64,000 nt of DNA, taken from contig NZ_JABACJ020000019.1 of the NCBI RefSeq assembly GCF_012524165.2, forward strand, positions 1 through 64,000, given 5' to 3'. The notes under the pieces are model-generated. The model did not search any database, had not been told where the DNA came from, and saw only the letters and a list, made by a program, of their open reading frames with translations. Within the stretch, counting starts at the first letter, position 1. Every line of letters starts with the position of its first letter. A program made the translations under genes and the position numbers. The stretch is from Faecalicatena faecalis (lineage in GTDB: Bacteria; Bacillota; Clostridia; Lachnospirales; Lachnospiraceae). Below, piece by piece: positions 43,285-52,803 of this stretch.

Positions 43285-45792
43285 GTGAAAAATGCAGATA
43301 AGAACATTAAGAAATACCGAAGTGGTAAGCTTGTCCTTATGATAGCAGCAATTATTTTTGTTGTGCTGGCCGCAGGAATCAGTACTAATCTGGTCGGCAG
43401 AATCCGGGAAAGGGTCAGGAGTACGTCTGTTCAGGTCATTAGTGAGCTGACAGACAACAAGGCAAAAGTATTAGTTGATATTTTGAATGAAGCGGAGGAT
43501 GATCTGCTTGTTCTTTCCAGATACTTGGGCGAGGAAAAGGAAACCGTTCGTCAGGTACAGATTATTGACCAATTCCAGGCAACACATTCCCTGGAGGCAT
43601 TGGCTGTCCAGGATGCCAATGGGAATGATATTTATGGGAACGTGGACGAGATGTGTATGAATGGAATTCCCGAGGAATTTGATGAGGCGCTCGATGTGGG
43701 TCCTTTAGAGGCCGTATGGGATACTGCGCTTGATTTAAGTGGCAGGCGTATGGTCCTATTTGGCGTGTCCATACCTGGCGGAGGCTGTATCTATGGAGCG
43801 TTAGGGGCGGAGAGTCTGGAGAATGCCTATGGAGAGACCACCTACGTGGATGAAGGATATAGCTACATCGTAAAGAAGGATGGAGATATCGTCCTTCCCC
43901 CTGTTCGTTATAGTTATGAACAGATTTATATGAACATTGAAAATCTTTTAAAGGCCAATGGAAACGAGAAAGAAAAAGTAAATGCCTTCATGAAATCTCT
44001 GAATAGTGGAGATACGGGGTCTGTTGTTTTTTCCTTTGATGGGAATGAGCAGTTGATTTGTTTTGAACCACTGGCACTGGATAAGGCATGGCAGATCATT
44101 ACGGTCGTGCCGCTGGCTGCAGTAGAAGCAGATGGTCACCAGATTATCAGGATGTCTGTATATATGGCGGTATGTATTGTGGCAGCACTGGCTTTAGTTC
44201 TGATCTGCGGGATTGCCTTCTTCTTTTTTAATCAGAGGAAGCAGAAAGAAAATGATAAGTTCCTCAGGAGGATTTACCAGGCTATTTCAGAGAACATTGA
44301 TACCGTTATTTTCATTCTGGATGATGCATCCTCCACTCTGGATTATGTGTTCGAAAACAGTCAGAGGATATTGGGGATAGGTGCAGAAGAATTTATAGAC
44401 CAGGTGGAACGTATTGACCATGGATTTCAGGTGAAGTTGGAGGAGCTTATGCAGATGGAACGGCCAAAGAAGTGGGCCGAGCGAGAACTGCAGGTCTATA
44501 ATGACCGGATGAACCAGGATATGAGGCTGAAAGTAATCAGTTGTCCATTTTATCTGGGAGACTCCCGAAAATACATTTTTTCTGTGACGGATGTAACAGA
44601 AGAATATAAGTCCCGGGAAAATATTATTGCTGCGGTGACGGCAGCAGAACAAGCCAACGCGGCAAAGAGCCAGTTCCTGGCCAATATGTCTCATGATATC
44701 AGGACGCCTATGAATGGAATCGTGGGCATGACCTCTATTGCCATGATGAATCTGGACGACCGGGATAGAGTGGAGGACTGCTTAAAGAAGATTGACCTGT
44801 CCTCTAAGATGCTTTTAGGGCTCATTAATGACGTACTGGATATGTCTAAGATTGAGAGCGGCAAACTGGTCTTGAGCAGAGAACCGTTTGATTTGAAGGA
44901 CTTTTTGGACAATATAGAGACTGTATTTCAAAATCAATTTCATGCGAAAAATCAAGAGTTCAGCATGCAGGTTCAGATTGAACACAGGGAACTTTCAGGA
45001 GATAAGACAAGGCTGAATCAGATATTTGTCAACCTATTGTCCAATGCGGTGAAATTTACTCCCGAAAATGGAAAGATTACTCTTTTGGTACAAGAGCTGG
45101 GGCAGAGGCATACAGGGTTCGCAGCGTATCGTTTCCAGGTGACTGATACAGGGATTGGAATGGAGCCGGAATTTCTGAAAAGGATTTTTGATCCCTTTGA
45201 GAGGGCCGATGGAGGCATTGTGAACAGGACAGAAGGAACTGGGCTTGGTATGGCGATCACGAAAAATCTTGTTACTGCCATGGGAGGCCAGATTTCTGTG
45301 GAAAGTAAGCCAGGACAGGGAACAACATTCTGTGTCGAGATGGAGCTTGCTTCTCAGGATACAAGCAGACTGGAAAGCAGTAGTATCAAAGAAGACCAGC
45401 AGTACTATGATTATTCGGCGAAGCGTTTTCTTTTGGCGGAGGATAATGAGTTGAACCGGGAGATTGCTGTTGAACTTTTAGGAAGCCGCGGTGCCATCGT
45501 GGAGTGGACTGAGAATGGAAAAGAGGCAGTGGATCGTTTTGTATCCAGACAGGAGGGCTATTATGATGCCATTCTGATGGATATCCAGATGCCTGTGATG
45601 AATGGATATGAAGCAGCCCAGGCGATTCGGGCATCCGATCATCCCCAGGCAGCATCGATTCCAATCATCGCGATGACGGCCAATGCATATGTGGAAGATG
45701 TGAAGGCGGCAAAAGATGCGGGGATGAATGGTCATGTGGCGAAGCCGATTGATATAGATCAGATTTCAAGAGCATTGAGCGAAGCAATGTAG
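43285..45792 (+). CDS. Hybrid sensor histidine kinase/response regulator
   Basis: 835 residues. Membrane helices (about 14-34 and 291-317) bracket a dCache-like extracellular domain. A PAS-like segment (about 325-440) follows, then the HisKA box with His470 (NMSHDIRTPMNGIVGM), HATPase_c (NLLSNAVKFTPENG, DTGIGM, GTGLGMAITKNLV), and a C-terminal receiver with Asp766 (ILMDIQMPVMNG). The start is GTG. There is no DNA-binding output domain, so the signal must pass to another protein. It pairs with the sugar-binding lipoprotein just upstream. Confidence 0.9.
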   Translation: MKNADKNIKKYRSGKLVLMIAAIIFVVLAAGISTNLVGRIRERVRSTSVQVISELTDNKAKVLVDILNEAEDDLLVLSRYLGEEKETVRQVQIIDQFQATHSLEALAVQDANGNDIYGNVDEMCMNGIPEEFDEALDVGPLEAVWDTALDLSGRRMVLFGVSIPGGGCIYGALGAESLENAYGETTYVDEGYSYIVKKDGDIVLPPVRYSYEQIYMNIENLLKANGNEKEKVNAFMKSLNSGDTGSVVFSFDGNEQLICFEPLALDKAWQIITVVPLAAVEADGHQIIRMSVYMAVCIVAALALVLICGIAFFFFNQRKQKENDKFLRRIYQAISENIDTVIFILDDASSTLDYVFENSQRILGIGAEEFIDQVERIDHGFQVKLEELMQMERPKKWAERELQVYNDRMNQDMRLKVISCPFYLGDSRKYIFSVTDVTEEYKSRENIIAAVTAAEQANAAKSQFLANMSHDIRTPMNGIVGMTSIAMMNLDDRDRVEDCLKKIDLSSKMLLGLINDVLDMSKIESGKLVLSREPFDLKDFLDNIETVFQNQFHAKNQEFSMQVQIEHRELSGDKTRLNQIFVNLLSNAVKFTPENGKITLLVQELGQRHTGFAAYRFQVTDTGIGMEPEFLKRIFDPFERADGGIVNRTEGTGLGMAITKNLVTAMGGQISVESKPGQGTTFCVEMELASQDTSRLESSSIKEDQQYYDYSAKRFLLAEDNELNREIAVELLGSRGAIVEWTENGKEAVDRFVSRQEGYYDAILMDIQMPVMNGYEAAQAIRASDHPQAASIPIIAMTANAYVEDVKAAKDAGMNGHVAKPIDIDQISRALSEAM

Positions 45793-45806
45793 GAATTACA
45801 AAGAGA

Positions 45807-45845
45807 TGTCCATTTCGTTTTAAAGACGGAGTGGGCATTTGTTTT
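45807..45845 (+). terminator. Terminator after the hybrid kinase
   Basis: A 12-base stem with several G-U pairs (45807-45818 with 45826-45837) is followed by TTTGTTTTA. Its right arm resembles the terminator stem of the antitoxin RNA at 25108. Confidence 0.65.
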
Positions 45846-45856
45846 ATCCGATTATA

Positions 45857-45886
45857 TTGGAAATAATAGAGAGAATCCATTATAAT
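45857..45886 (+). promoter_or_regulatory. Promoter of the YtfQ-like/HK/RR operon
   Basis: TTGGAA (45857-45862) and a perfect TATAAT (45881-45886) are 18 bases apart, upstream of the histidine kinase. Confidence 0.55.
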
Positions 45887-45967
45887 AGAACTGTTAATTT
45901 ACATCGTTCAGGTCTATAAGCGTTACAAAGTATGGGTAAGCGGGGAAAGATAAGTGGGGAAAGCATC

Positions 45968-47482
45968 GTGAAAAAGAGAAACAAAGCAACTGCAAAATAT
46001 CCTTCAAACAGGGTTCGTTTTTCAATTAAGAACAAGATTCTTCTGCTTGTGTCAATGGCAGCAATCCCGTTTTTAATTCTGGCATTATGCATTTTGATAT
46101 CTATGTCGAGATATAACCGGACGTACGATGAAATTGTGGATAATCTTACAGTGGCCAACAGCTATAACATAAGTTTTAAAGAAGAGATGGACGAGAGCCT
46201 GTATAAAATTGTGGTCGGATATACCACATTCGAGACAATCGCAGAGGAGAATGAATTAAAAGACCCTTATATTTTAATTAAAGATCTGCGTAACAGATTT
46301 ACAGAGCTTGAGAAGGTGACGATAGATGAAGAGAGCGCCATATGGCTTGCGAGCCTTCTTCGTAATCTGGATACGCTGGAGGAGAGGGTAGATGACATTG
46401 TAGAAAATGTAGAAGCAGGCGGGCATTATGAGGAGAATATAAAGGAGCTGGACAATAATATTTATATTCTGACAGAGCTGATACAGGATGACATCCAATA
46501 TTATATTTATTATCAGACACAGAGCATGGATACGGTGTCTAACAGACTGAATCATCAGATCAGGGTCTTTGCCATTATCAGCACGGTATTATTGATATTC
46601 TTTTCGATCGTAGTAATCACGCTGGTCATCTGGGCGGTAACTAGAATCCTGACACCGATTCAGAGCTTATATTGTGCAGCAGAAAAAATAGCAGAAGGGG
46701 ATTTTGAGGTAAGGGTGAACACCGACAGCAATGACGAACTGGCCGTACTGTCACAGGGGTTCAATGACATGGCAGGGAATATAGAGATTCTGGTCGGTCA
46801 GATCAGAGAGGATGAGCAGAAAATGCGGCGTGCGGATCTCAGACTTCTGCAGGAACAGATCAATCCTCATTTTCTGTATAATACGCTGGACAATATTGTA
46901 TGGCTGATTGAAGCAAATTCCCCAGAGCAGGCAGTTGAAATGGTAATCACTTTGTCAGACTTCTTTAGGGTAGTGCTCAGCAAAGGGAAAGAGTTCATCT
47001 CTATTAAACAGGAAGAACAGCATATCCGCAGTTATCTCAAGATACAAGAAAAGCGTTATCATGATATTTTGGAATATGATATCCAGATCGATCCGGTATT
47101 GTATGATTATCAGATATTAAAACTGACCCTGCAGCCATTAGTCGAGAATGCACTTTATCATGGAATCAAGTATAAGCGTGCAAAAGGTTATATTCATATT
47201 TACGGGGAAAAGGAAGATGGACTGATACGTCTGATTGTCAGGGACAGCGGAGTCGGCATGGAGAAGGCGGAGCTGGAACAGTTGCGCAAAGAAATCACCC
47301 AGCCATGCCAGGAGACGGAAAAGGGCTTTGGTCTTGCAAATGTGAATGAGCGCATTAAGATGTATTTTGGAGCAGAATATGGAATGCAGATTGATTCAGA
47401 AAAGGGAAAAGGGACAACTTGTGTCATTACGATTCCTGCAATCAGGATTGATGAAAAGCAGAGTGAGAGGTCAAGAGGATAG
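45968..47482 (+). CDS. YesM-type sensor histidine kinase
   Basis: 504 residues from the GTG. Membrane helices at about 22-43 and about 205-230 bracket a helical extracellular sensor. Then come HAMP (LTPIQSLYCAAEKIAEGDFEV), the His_kinase box with His301 (EQINPHFLYNTL), and HATPase_c (PLVENALYHGIKYK, DSGVGM, GFGLANVNERI). An in-frame ATG at 45932 has no ribosome-binding site, while GGGG lies about 9 bases before the GTG. It is immediately followed by a YtfQ-like binding protein, which probably docks on its sensor domain. Confidence 0.88.
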   Translation: MKKRNKATAKYPSNRVRFSIKNKILLLVSMAAIPFLILALCILISMSRYNRTYDEIVDNLTVANSYNISFKEEMDESLYKIVVGYTTFETIAEENELKDPYILIKDLRNRFTELEKVTIDEESAIWLASLLRNLDTLEERVDDIVENVEAGGHYEENIKELDNNIYILTELIQDDIQYYIYYQTQSMDTVSNRLNHQIRVFAIISTVLLIFFSIVVITLVIWAVTRILTPIQSLYCAAEKIAEGDFEVRVNTDSNDELAVLSQGFNDMAGNIEILVGQIREDEQKMRRADLRLLQEQINPHFLYNTLDNIVWLIEANSPEQAVEMVITLSDFFRVVLSKGKEFISIKQEEQHIRSYLKIQEKRYHDILEYDIQIDPVLYDYQILKLTLQPLVENALYHGIKYKRAKGYIHIYGEKEDGLIRLIVRDSGVGMEKAELEQLRKEITQPCQETEKGFGLANVNERIKMYFGAEYGMQIDSEKGKGTTCVITIPAIRIDEKQSERSRG

Positions 47483-48508
47483 ATGAGTCAGAACATAAAA
47501 AGAAAAATAGGAATCTGGGGTATGATTTTTTTAATGACGGCACTTCTGACAGGCTGCCAGGACCCGAAAAAGGAAGAAGAATCTAAGAATGAAGATACGA
47601 TCCTGAATCAGGAACTGACAGTGGTAGGTGTCTCCCAGCTTGGGAGTGAATCCATGTGGAGGTCTGCGAATACGGTGTCTATTAAAGAGACCTTTTGCAA
47701 AGAGAACGGATATTTTCTGCTTTTCGACAATGCAAGGCAGAAGCAGGAGAATCAGATCAAGGCGATCCGAAGCTTCATTTCGCAGAGAGTCGACTATATT
47801 GTATTTTCACCGATCACAGAAGAGGGCTGGGAAACGGTGCTGCAGGAGGCAAAGGATGCAGGGATTCCGGTGATTCTCATGGACCGTAATGTGAAGGTAG
47901 CGGATGAGTCCTTATATACGACCTGGGTTGGGTCTGATTTTACAGAAGAAGGGAGAAAGGCGGGAGAGTGGCTTGCCGAACACCTTGCCGGAATCAAATT
48001 TAATGATGAAGATGTTAATATCGTTGTTCTGCAGGGGACAAAAGGGTCTTCGGCCATGCTTGGACGGTCAGCGGGATTTCATGAAGTCGCATCACAGTAC
48101 CCCAACTGGAAGATCTTAGAAGAGGTGAATGGTGATTTTACAACGGTGAAAGGGAAAGAAGAGATGGCACAGCTTCTTAAGAAGCATGAAAATATCGATG
48201 TGCTGGTATCTCAGAATGACGATATGACATTTGGAGCCTTGGAAGCAATCCGGGAAGCCGAGAAAGAAACGGGGGTCAAGAGAGATATTATTATCATTTC
48301 TTTTGATGCGACCAGGACGGCTCTGGAAAAGGTAAAGGCTGGTACGATCAATGCAGATGTAGAATGTAATCCGTTATTGGGAGATGAGATAGAAGAGGTC
48401 ATACAACGGATTGAGAATGACGCGCCAGTTGAAAAGGCTTATTATATTGAAGAAAAAGTATTCACACAGAAAAACGTGATGAGTGTGATCAAAGATAGAA
48501 TTTATTAA
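47483..48508 (+). CDS. YtfQ-like sugar-binding lipoprotein in a sensor operon
   Basis: 341 residues. Lipobox LLTGCQD, then a pentose/galactofuranose-type (RbsB fold) binding protein. GVSQLGSESMWRSAN, DNARQKQENQIKAIRSFISQ, PVILMDRNV and QNDDMTFGALEAIREAE correspond closely to what I recall of E. coli YtfQ. It sits between a histidine kinase and its response regulator, starting on the base after the kinase stop. The likely job is ligand capture for signalling, with the transporter's own binding protein encoded at 51723. Confidence 0.88.
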   Translation: MSQNIKRKIGIWGMIFLMTALLTGCQDPKKEEESKNEDTILNQELTVVGVSQLGSESMWRSANTVSIKETFCKENGYFLLFDNARQKQENQIKAIRSFISQRVDYIVFSPITEEGWETVLQEAKDAGIPVILMDRNVKVADESLYTTWVGSDFTEEGRKAGEWLAEHLAGIKFNDEDVNIVVLQGTKGSSAMLGRSAGFHEVASQYPNWKILEEVNGDFTTVKGKEEMAQLLKKHENIDVLVSQNDDMTFGALEAIREAEKETGVKRDIIIISFDATRTALEKVKAGTINADVECNPLLGDEIEEVIQRIENDAPVEKAYYIEEKVFTQKNVMSVIKDRIY

Positions 48509-48573
48509 GAGTAGAAGTTGTTAAAGATACAAGTTGTTAAGGGTTGAGTTTATCAAGGATAGAAGTCATTAAG
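48494..48573 (+). repeat. Five 16-base tandem repeats crossing a stop codon
   Basis: Units start at 48494, 48510, 48526, 48542 and 48558, all exactly 16 bases, with consensus GATAGAAGTTGTTAAG. The first unit encodes the last residues of the binding protein (DRIY) and its TAA stop. The other four fill the spacer before the response regulator gene. Confidence 0.75.
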
Positions 48574-48590
48574 GAAGGATAGAAGAGAGT

Positions 48591-50204
48591 ATGCTGAAAG
48601 TTTTTTTGGTAGAAGATGAGAGCCTGATCCGCGAGGGACTGCGCGATAATATTCCGTGGGAACAGTATGGATACCGTTTTGTGGGTGAGGCAGGGGATGG
48701 AGAGATGGCACTGCCGTTGATCAGAAAGAGCAGGCCGGACCTTTTGATCACAGATATAAAGATGCCTTTCATGGACGGCCTGTCCTTAAGCAAAATTGTG
48801 AAAGAAGAATTTCCGAAGACAAAGGTCGTGATCATCAGTGGCTATGATGACTTTGAATATGCCAGAGAAGCCATCGAAGTCGGAGTCGATCAGTATCTGT
48901 TGAAACCGATCACCAGGATGAACTTAAGAAAAGTTTTGTTAGAAATGAAGGAAAAGATTGAAAATGAGACGGAACCGGAGGATTATAAAGTTCAGCTTCA
49001 GAATGAGATGCGGGAGTATGAGCAGTTCTCACGCCGGAGATTCTTTGAGCAGGTGCTGGAAGGAAAATGGTCCGTGAAGCAGATTTATGAAGAAGCGGCG
49101 AAGTGTTCCCTGGAGCTTTCGGCATCCTGTTATAACCTGATGTTCTTGTACATGCAGGAAAAAAGCAGCAATGGGATTTCAGATTATCTAATGGAACAGT
49201 TTTTCTCGATACAGGATAAGGTTCTGCATTATTTTTTGCGCTATCCACAGTACATCCTTTTCAGATGGAATGTGAATTGTTACGGGATACTTGTGAAATC
49301 AGAAAATGCGGATATTCAGGTGATGACCGAGAAGGCGATTGAGTATGTGAGACAGGTATGCTCGGAGGCTGAGGAGTATCTGACCTGGTATATCGCGGCT
49401 GGGAACCCAGTGGAGAGGCTGAGCCTGCTTCCCCAGTGTTACCAGAGCGCGAATCATTATTTTGCCTACAGATTCATCTTCCCGGCACTTCATGTCTATG
49501 ATGAGAGTACCATGACAGAGCATCTGCCTTCCTCTGAAGATCATGAGATTCATTATATAGATTCTGCACAGATGAATCCAAAGATTATTCAGGATTTCCT
49601 GGAAGAGGGAAGCAGTAATGAAGTCCATGATTTTGTGGAATCTTATCTGCAGCGGATCAAGGGAGCGTTAAAATCCAATACGTTCCGTGGGTATGTCGTG
49701 CTGAATATCCGGTTCGCGGCGATTGAGTACATAGAGTCCATAGGAAGAAGCAGAGAAGAACTGTTAGGCAGGATGGAAAAATATGCAGAAGAGATTCATA
49801 TTGAGTTAAATGATGTATTTGATTACTTTGTGGAGATCTTTCAGGCTGCCATCAGTATCCGTGAGGAGGAGAATAACAATCAGGGCAGTATGACACTCAG
49901 AAGGGTGCTGGATTATATCAATGAGCATTATACTAAGGAGGACCTGTCACTTGGCAGTGTGGCAGCGGCGGTCGATGTAAGTGCGAATTATCTAAGCTCT
50001 GTATTCAGCCAGAATATGCAGAAAACATTTACCGAGTATGTGACAGAGAAGCGGATGGAAAAAGCCAAAAAGCTTCTCAGGAACAGTGAAGATTCTACCG
50101 GAAAGATTGCCTCGGAGGTAGGCTATAAGGATGCTCACTATTTTAGTTATGTATTTAAGAAGACACAGGGATTAAGTCCGAGAGAGTATAGAAGCGGAAA
50201 GTGA
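48591..50204 (+). CDS. YesN-type response regulator (REC plus AraC HTH)
   Basis: 537 residues. Receiver with acidic pair at 8-10 (VEDE), phospho-acceptor Asp55 (LLITDIKMPFMDG) and Lys at QYLLKPI. A long linker of about 290 residues follows. The C-terminal AraC domain has SLGSVAAAVDVSANYLSSVFSQNM and TGKIASEVGYKDAHYFSYVFKKTQG. It probably activates the importer at 51723-56517 in response to the sugar sensed by the kinase and the YtfQ-like protein. Confidence 0.92.
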   Translation: MLKVFLVEDESLIREGLRDNIPWEQYGYRFVGEAGDGEMALPLIRKSRPDLLITDIKMPFMDGLSLSKIVKEEFPKTKVVIISGYDDFEYAREAIEVGVDQYLLKPITRMNLRKVLLEMKEKIENETEPEDYKVQLQNEMREYEQFSRRRFFEQVLEGKWSVKQIYEEAAKCSLELSASCYNLMFLYMQEKSSNGISDYLMEQFFSIQDKVLHYFLRYPQYILFRWNVNCYGILVKSENADIQVMTEKAIEYVRQVCSEAEEYLTWYIAAGNPVERLSLLPQCYQSANHYFAYRFIFPALHVYDESTMTEHLPSSEDHEIHYIDSAQMNPKIIQDFLEEGSSNEVHDFVESYLQRIKGALKSNTFRGYVVLNIRFAAIEYIESIGRSREELLGRMEKYAEEIHIELNDVFDYFVEIFQAAISIREEENNNQGSMTLRRVLDYINEHYTKEDLSLGSVAAAVDVSANYLSSVFSQNMQKTFTEYVTEKRMEKAKKLLRNSEDSTGKIASEVGYKDAHYFSYVFKKTQGLSPREYRSGK

Positions 50205-50217
50205 TTCATTTCCGCTT
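50192..50217. terminator. Hairpin between convergent genes
   Basis: AAGCGGAAA (50192-50200) pairs with TTTCCGCTT (50209-50217). It overlaps the ends of both genes. The T-runs are weak on either strand. Confidence 0.5.
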
Positions 50218-51298
50218 ATCTCTTCTCGAGGGTACTTTCTTTTGGGATAAGTTTCCATGGAAGTTCTGTCGGCATCACAGCAAATCCCTTCAGGGAGTCA
50301 ATCAGCATCTGCACGGCCCTCGTCCCCATTTCGTGAGGGGTATGCCCGAGAGTGGTAAGTGCCAGATGGTTTGAATTGCTCAGATAAGTATGGTCAAAGG
50401 TGACAATTGACATCTCATCTGGAAGCCGATAGCCGGAAAGTTTTAGTTCCTTCATAAGAAAATATGCAATCATATCATTATAACAGACGACAGCAGTACA
50501 GGAATTTAACGATTCCTGTACTATTTTTTTTAGAAAAGAAGTATCCTCATGCTGCTGTAATTTATTGAAATCATCAGTGTGAAACCAACTGACCCGTTCA
50601 TCTGGAACCGTAAGACCCGCGTCCCGCATCGCTTCCATGAATCCTTGAAAACGCTCAATTCCCTGCATATCGTCGGCCTTAAAGATACCTCCGATCTGTG
50701 TGTGTCCCTGGCTGACCAGGTAATTTACAAGCATCATACTGCCCGAGATGTTGGCATCCTTGATATAGGGGCAGCCTTTCAGGGCTGGATAATAATTATG
50801 CAGAAATACAATGTGACATCCCTTCTTTAGCAGAGCATGGTATAAATCGAGATTGGGATTGGGCAGTGCACTTTTACAGCCCTCTACAATGAGCCCTCTT
50901 GGGGAAAGAGGCAGAAGTGCAGTAAGAATTTCCCGCTCCGTACTGGTCCGATTTCCGGTCACGAATGTTTCTTGGAAAAATCCATTCTTGGTCAGGGCGG
51001 TATTAATATCATTTAAAAGTCTGGGATAAATGTACTCGGAATCATCCGAAATCAGAATTCCAATGACATTCTTCTGAGCATTTGAAGAACGTCCGGTAAT
51101 GTAGGTTCCGCTCCCTCGTCTCTTCTCGATCAGCCCCTCTTTTTCCAGGATAGACAAAGATTGACGTACCGTCTGGCGGCTGACTTTATATCTGCGGCAG
51201 AGCTCCTGCTCCGCAGGCAGTTTATCGACTCCTTTTTTCATATTTTGGGTAATCAGATCTCTCAGACGTTCGCTGAGCCATTTATATTTGATGGGCAT
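50216..51298 (-). CDS. GntR/LacI-type sugar repressor (AraR-like)
   Basis: 360 residues. An N-terminal GntR winged helix (about 1-70; KLPAEQELCRRYKVSRQTVRQSLSILEKEGLIEKRRGSGTYI) is joined to a LacI-type periplasmic-binding-like effector domain (NVIGILISDD, VVCYNDMIAYFLMKELKLSGYRLPDEMSIVTFDH). This domain order is that of Bacillus AraR, the L-arabinose repressor. It is divergent from the importer operon and probably represses it. It has TAAGGAGATATCC before the ATG. Confidence 0.88.
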   Translation of the reverse strand: MPIKYKWLSERLRDLITQNMKKGVDKLPAEQELCRRYKVSRQTVRQSLSILEKEGLIEKRRGSGTYITGRSSNAQKNVIGILISDDSEYIYPRLLNDINTALTKNGFFQETFVTGNRTSTEREILTALLPLSPRGLIVEGCKSALPNPNLDLYHALLKKGCHIVFLHNYYPALKGCPYIKDANISGSMMLVNYLVSQGHTQIGGIFKADDMQGIERFQGFMEAMRDAGLTVPDERVSWFHTDDFNKLQQHEDTSFLKKIVQESLNSCTAVVCYNDMIAYFLMKELKLSGYRLPDEMSIVTFDHTYLSNSNHLALTTLGHTPHEMGTRAVQMLIDSLKGFAVMPTELPWKLIPKESTLEKR

Positions 51299-51722
51299 GG
51301 ATATCTCCTTAAAAAAATGAAATTCAATGGGGAATATTTTCCGGTTCTACAGGTAAATGGTTTGGTGCAACATGAAAAAAACAAAAGTACAGTATTAGAT
51401 TTTTTACTATTTTTCCATGATTTTGAAAAATTGCTCATACAAATCACAGGAGAAAAAGCGGATTTTGGGCATATGAAAGGTAAGAAAATCTAACATATAA
51501 ACTTAAAAACCTAAGAAAAACGTACGCAGTACATAAGTTGTATTTAAAAAGTATTGTATCATGTAAAAGTTGTATTGTAAATAACTCATAAATCGCTAAA
51601 ACACAGTGTTTTTGGCATTGAATGTATGATGTCCGGCTGATATATTGAACTTAAAGAAAACGAGGCCCCGTTTAAGATTAACAAGTAAAACCAGACACCT
51701 TAAAACCAGGAGGAAAGAAATT
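51299..51722 (+). promoter_or_regulatory. Regulatory region between repressor and furanose importer
   Basis: This 424-base region has no credible gene. It holds two direct repeats AAGTTGTATT at 51535-51544 and 51567-51576, 32 bases apart (about three helical turns), which suits an AraC-type response regulator. A short palindrome GTAC-GCA-GTAC lies at 51522-51532 and recalls the GTAC core of AraR operators. No clear -35/-10 pair was found. The roles are inferred from position. Confidence 0.35.
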
Positions 51723-52721
51723 ATGAAAAAGAGAATCATCTCAGTTTTATTAGCATCTATGATGGCATTAAGCCTTGTTGCATGTGGCGGCGGCTCTAAA
51801 GATAAAGAAGCATCATCTAATGACGTAAAAGCAGATAAAAGTGAGTCAATCAAAGTAGGTATTATTAATAATGACCCGAACGAGTCAGGATACCGTACAG
51901 CAAATGACAAAGACATGAAAGCAATGTTCACAAAGGAAAATGGATATGATGCGTCATTTGCATACAGCTTGAAGAATGATGAGCAGATCGCATCCGCTCA
52001 GAAATTCATCCAGGACGGTGTAGACTACTTACTCCTTTCAGCAGCAGATACAGCAGGATGGGATTCCGTTCTGAAAGACGCTCAGGATGCAGGAACACAG
52101 GTAATCTTATTTGACCGTACCATCGATGCTGATGAAAGCCTTTATGCAGCATCCATCGTTTCAGATATGGACAAAGAAGGCGAGACAGCAGTGAACTGGT
52201 TAAGAGATCAGAAGCTTGACGAGTACAACATTATTCACATTCAGGGTGTTATGGGTTCTGCAGCTCAGAAAGGACGTTCCGGCGCTCTTGATGAGGCAGC
52301 AAAATCAGATGGATGGAAGATCGTGACACAGCAGACAGCAGAGTGGAATGCAGAAAAAGCACAGCAGATCGTTCAGTCAGTCATTGACTCAGGTGAGAAG
52401 TTCAACGTAATCTATGCTGAGAATGACGACATGGCAAAAGGTGCTGTAGCAGCTCTCGACAAAGCAAATATCTCTCATGGTGTTGGCAAAGATGTCGTTG
52501 TTATGGGATTTGACTGCAACAAGTGGGCATTGGAAGAACTCCTTGCACAGAACTGGAACTACGATGGACAGTGCAACCCATTCCAGGCTGAATATATTGC
52601 AGACGTAATCGAGAAATTGGAAGCTGGCGAAGAAATCGCAGAAAAGACAATCATTATGGATGAAAAGGGATTCGATGCTACAACGATTACAGAAGATGAT
52701 GTAAACCAGTATGGAATCTAA
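51723..52721 (+). CDS. Sugar ABC transporter substrate-binding lipoprotein (YtfQ-like)
   Basis: 332 residues. Signal peptide with lipobox (ALSLVACGGG), Lys/Glu/Ser linker, then an RbsB-fold binding protein (KVGIINNDPNESGYRTAN, NDEQIASAQKFIQDGVDYLLLSAAD, YAENDDMAKGAVAALDKANI). An in-frame ATG at 51645 lacks a site, while CCAGGAGGAAAGAAATT precedes the ATG at 51723. It is the first gene of the importer operon, followed by a hairpin and then the ATPase. Confidence 0.92.
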   Translation: MKKRIISVLLASMMALSLVACGGGSKDKEASSNDVKADKSESIKVGIINNDPNESGYRTANDKDMKAMFTKENGYDASFAYSLKNDEQIASAQKFIQDGVDYLLLSAADTAGWDSVLKDAQDAGTQVILFDRTIDADESLYAASIVSDMDKEGETAVNWLRDQKLDEYNIIHIQGVMGSAAQKGRSGALDEAAKSDGWKIVTQQTAEWNAEKAQQIVQSVIDSGEKFNVIYAENDDMAKGAVAALDKANISHGVGKDVVVMGFDCNKWALEELLAQNWNYDGQCNPFQAEYIADVIEKLEAGEEIAEKTIIMDEKGFDATTITEDDVNQYGI

Positions 52722-52764
52722 TCTCATCAAGGAAGCAGCGTAGCGGATTTAGAATATTCGCTTT
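52722..52764 (+). repeat. 3' element shared with the region after 26518
   Basis: Right after the stop: TCTCATCA (52722-52729) and AGAATATTCGCTTT (52751-52764), the same two blocks as at 26519-26552 but with a 21-base instead of a 12-base spacer. Confidence 0.45.
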
Positions 52765-52803
52765 GAAAAAAACAACAAATCTGAACAAGTATCAGAAAAT
52801 GGA

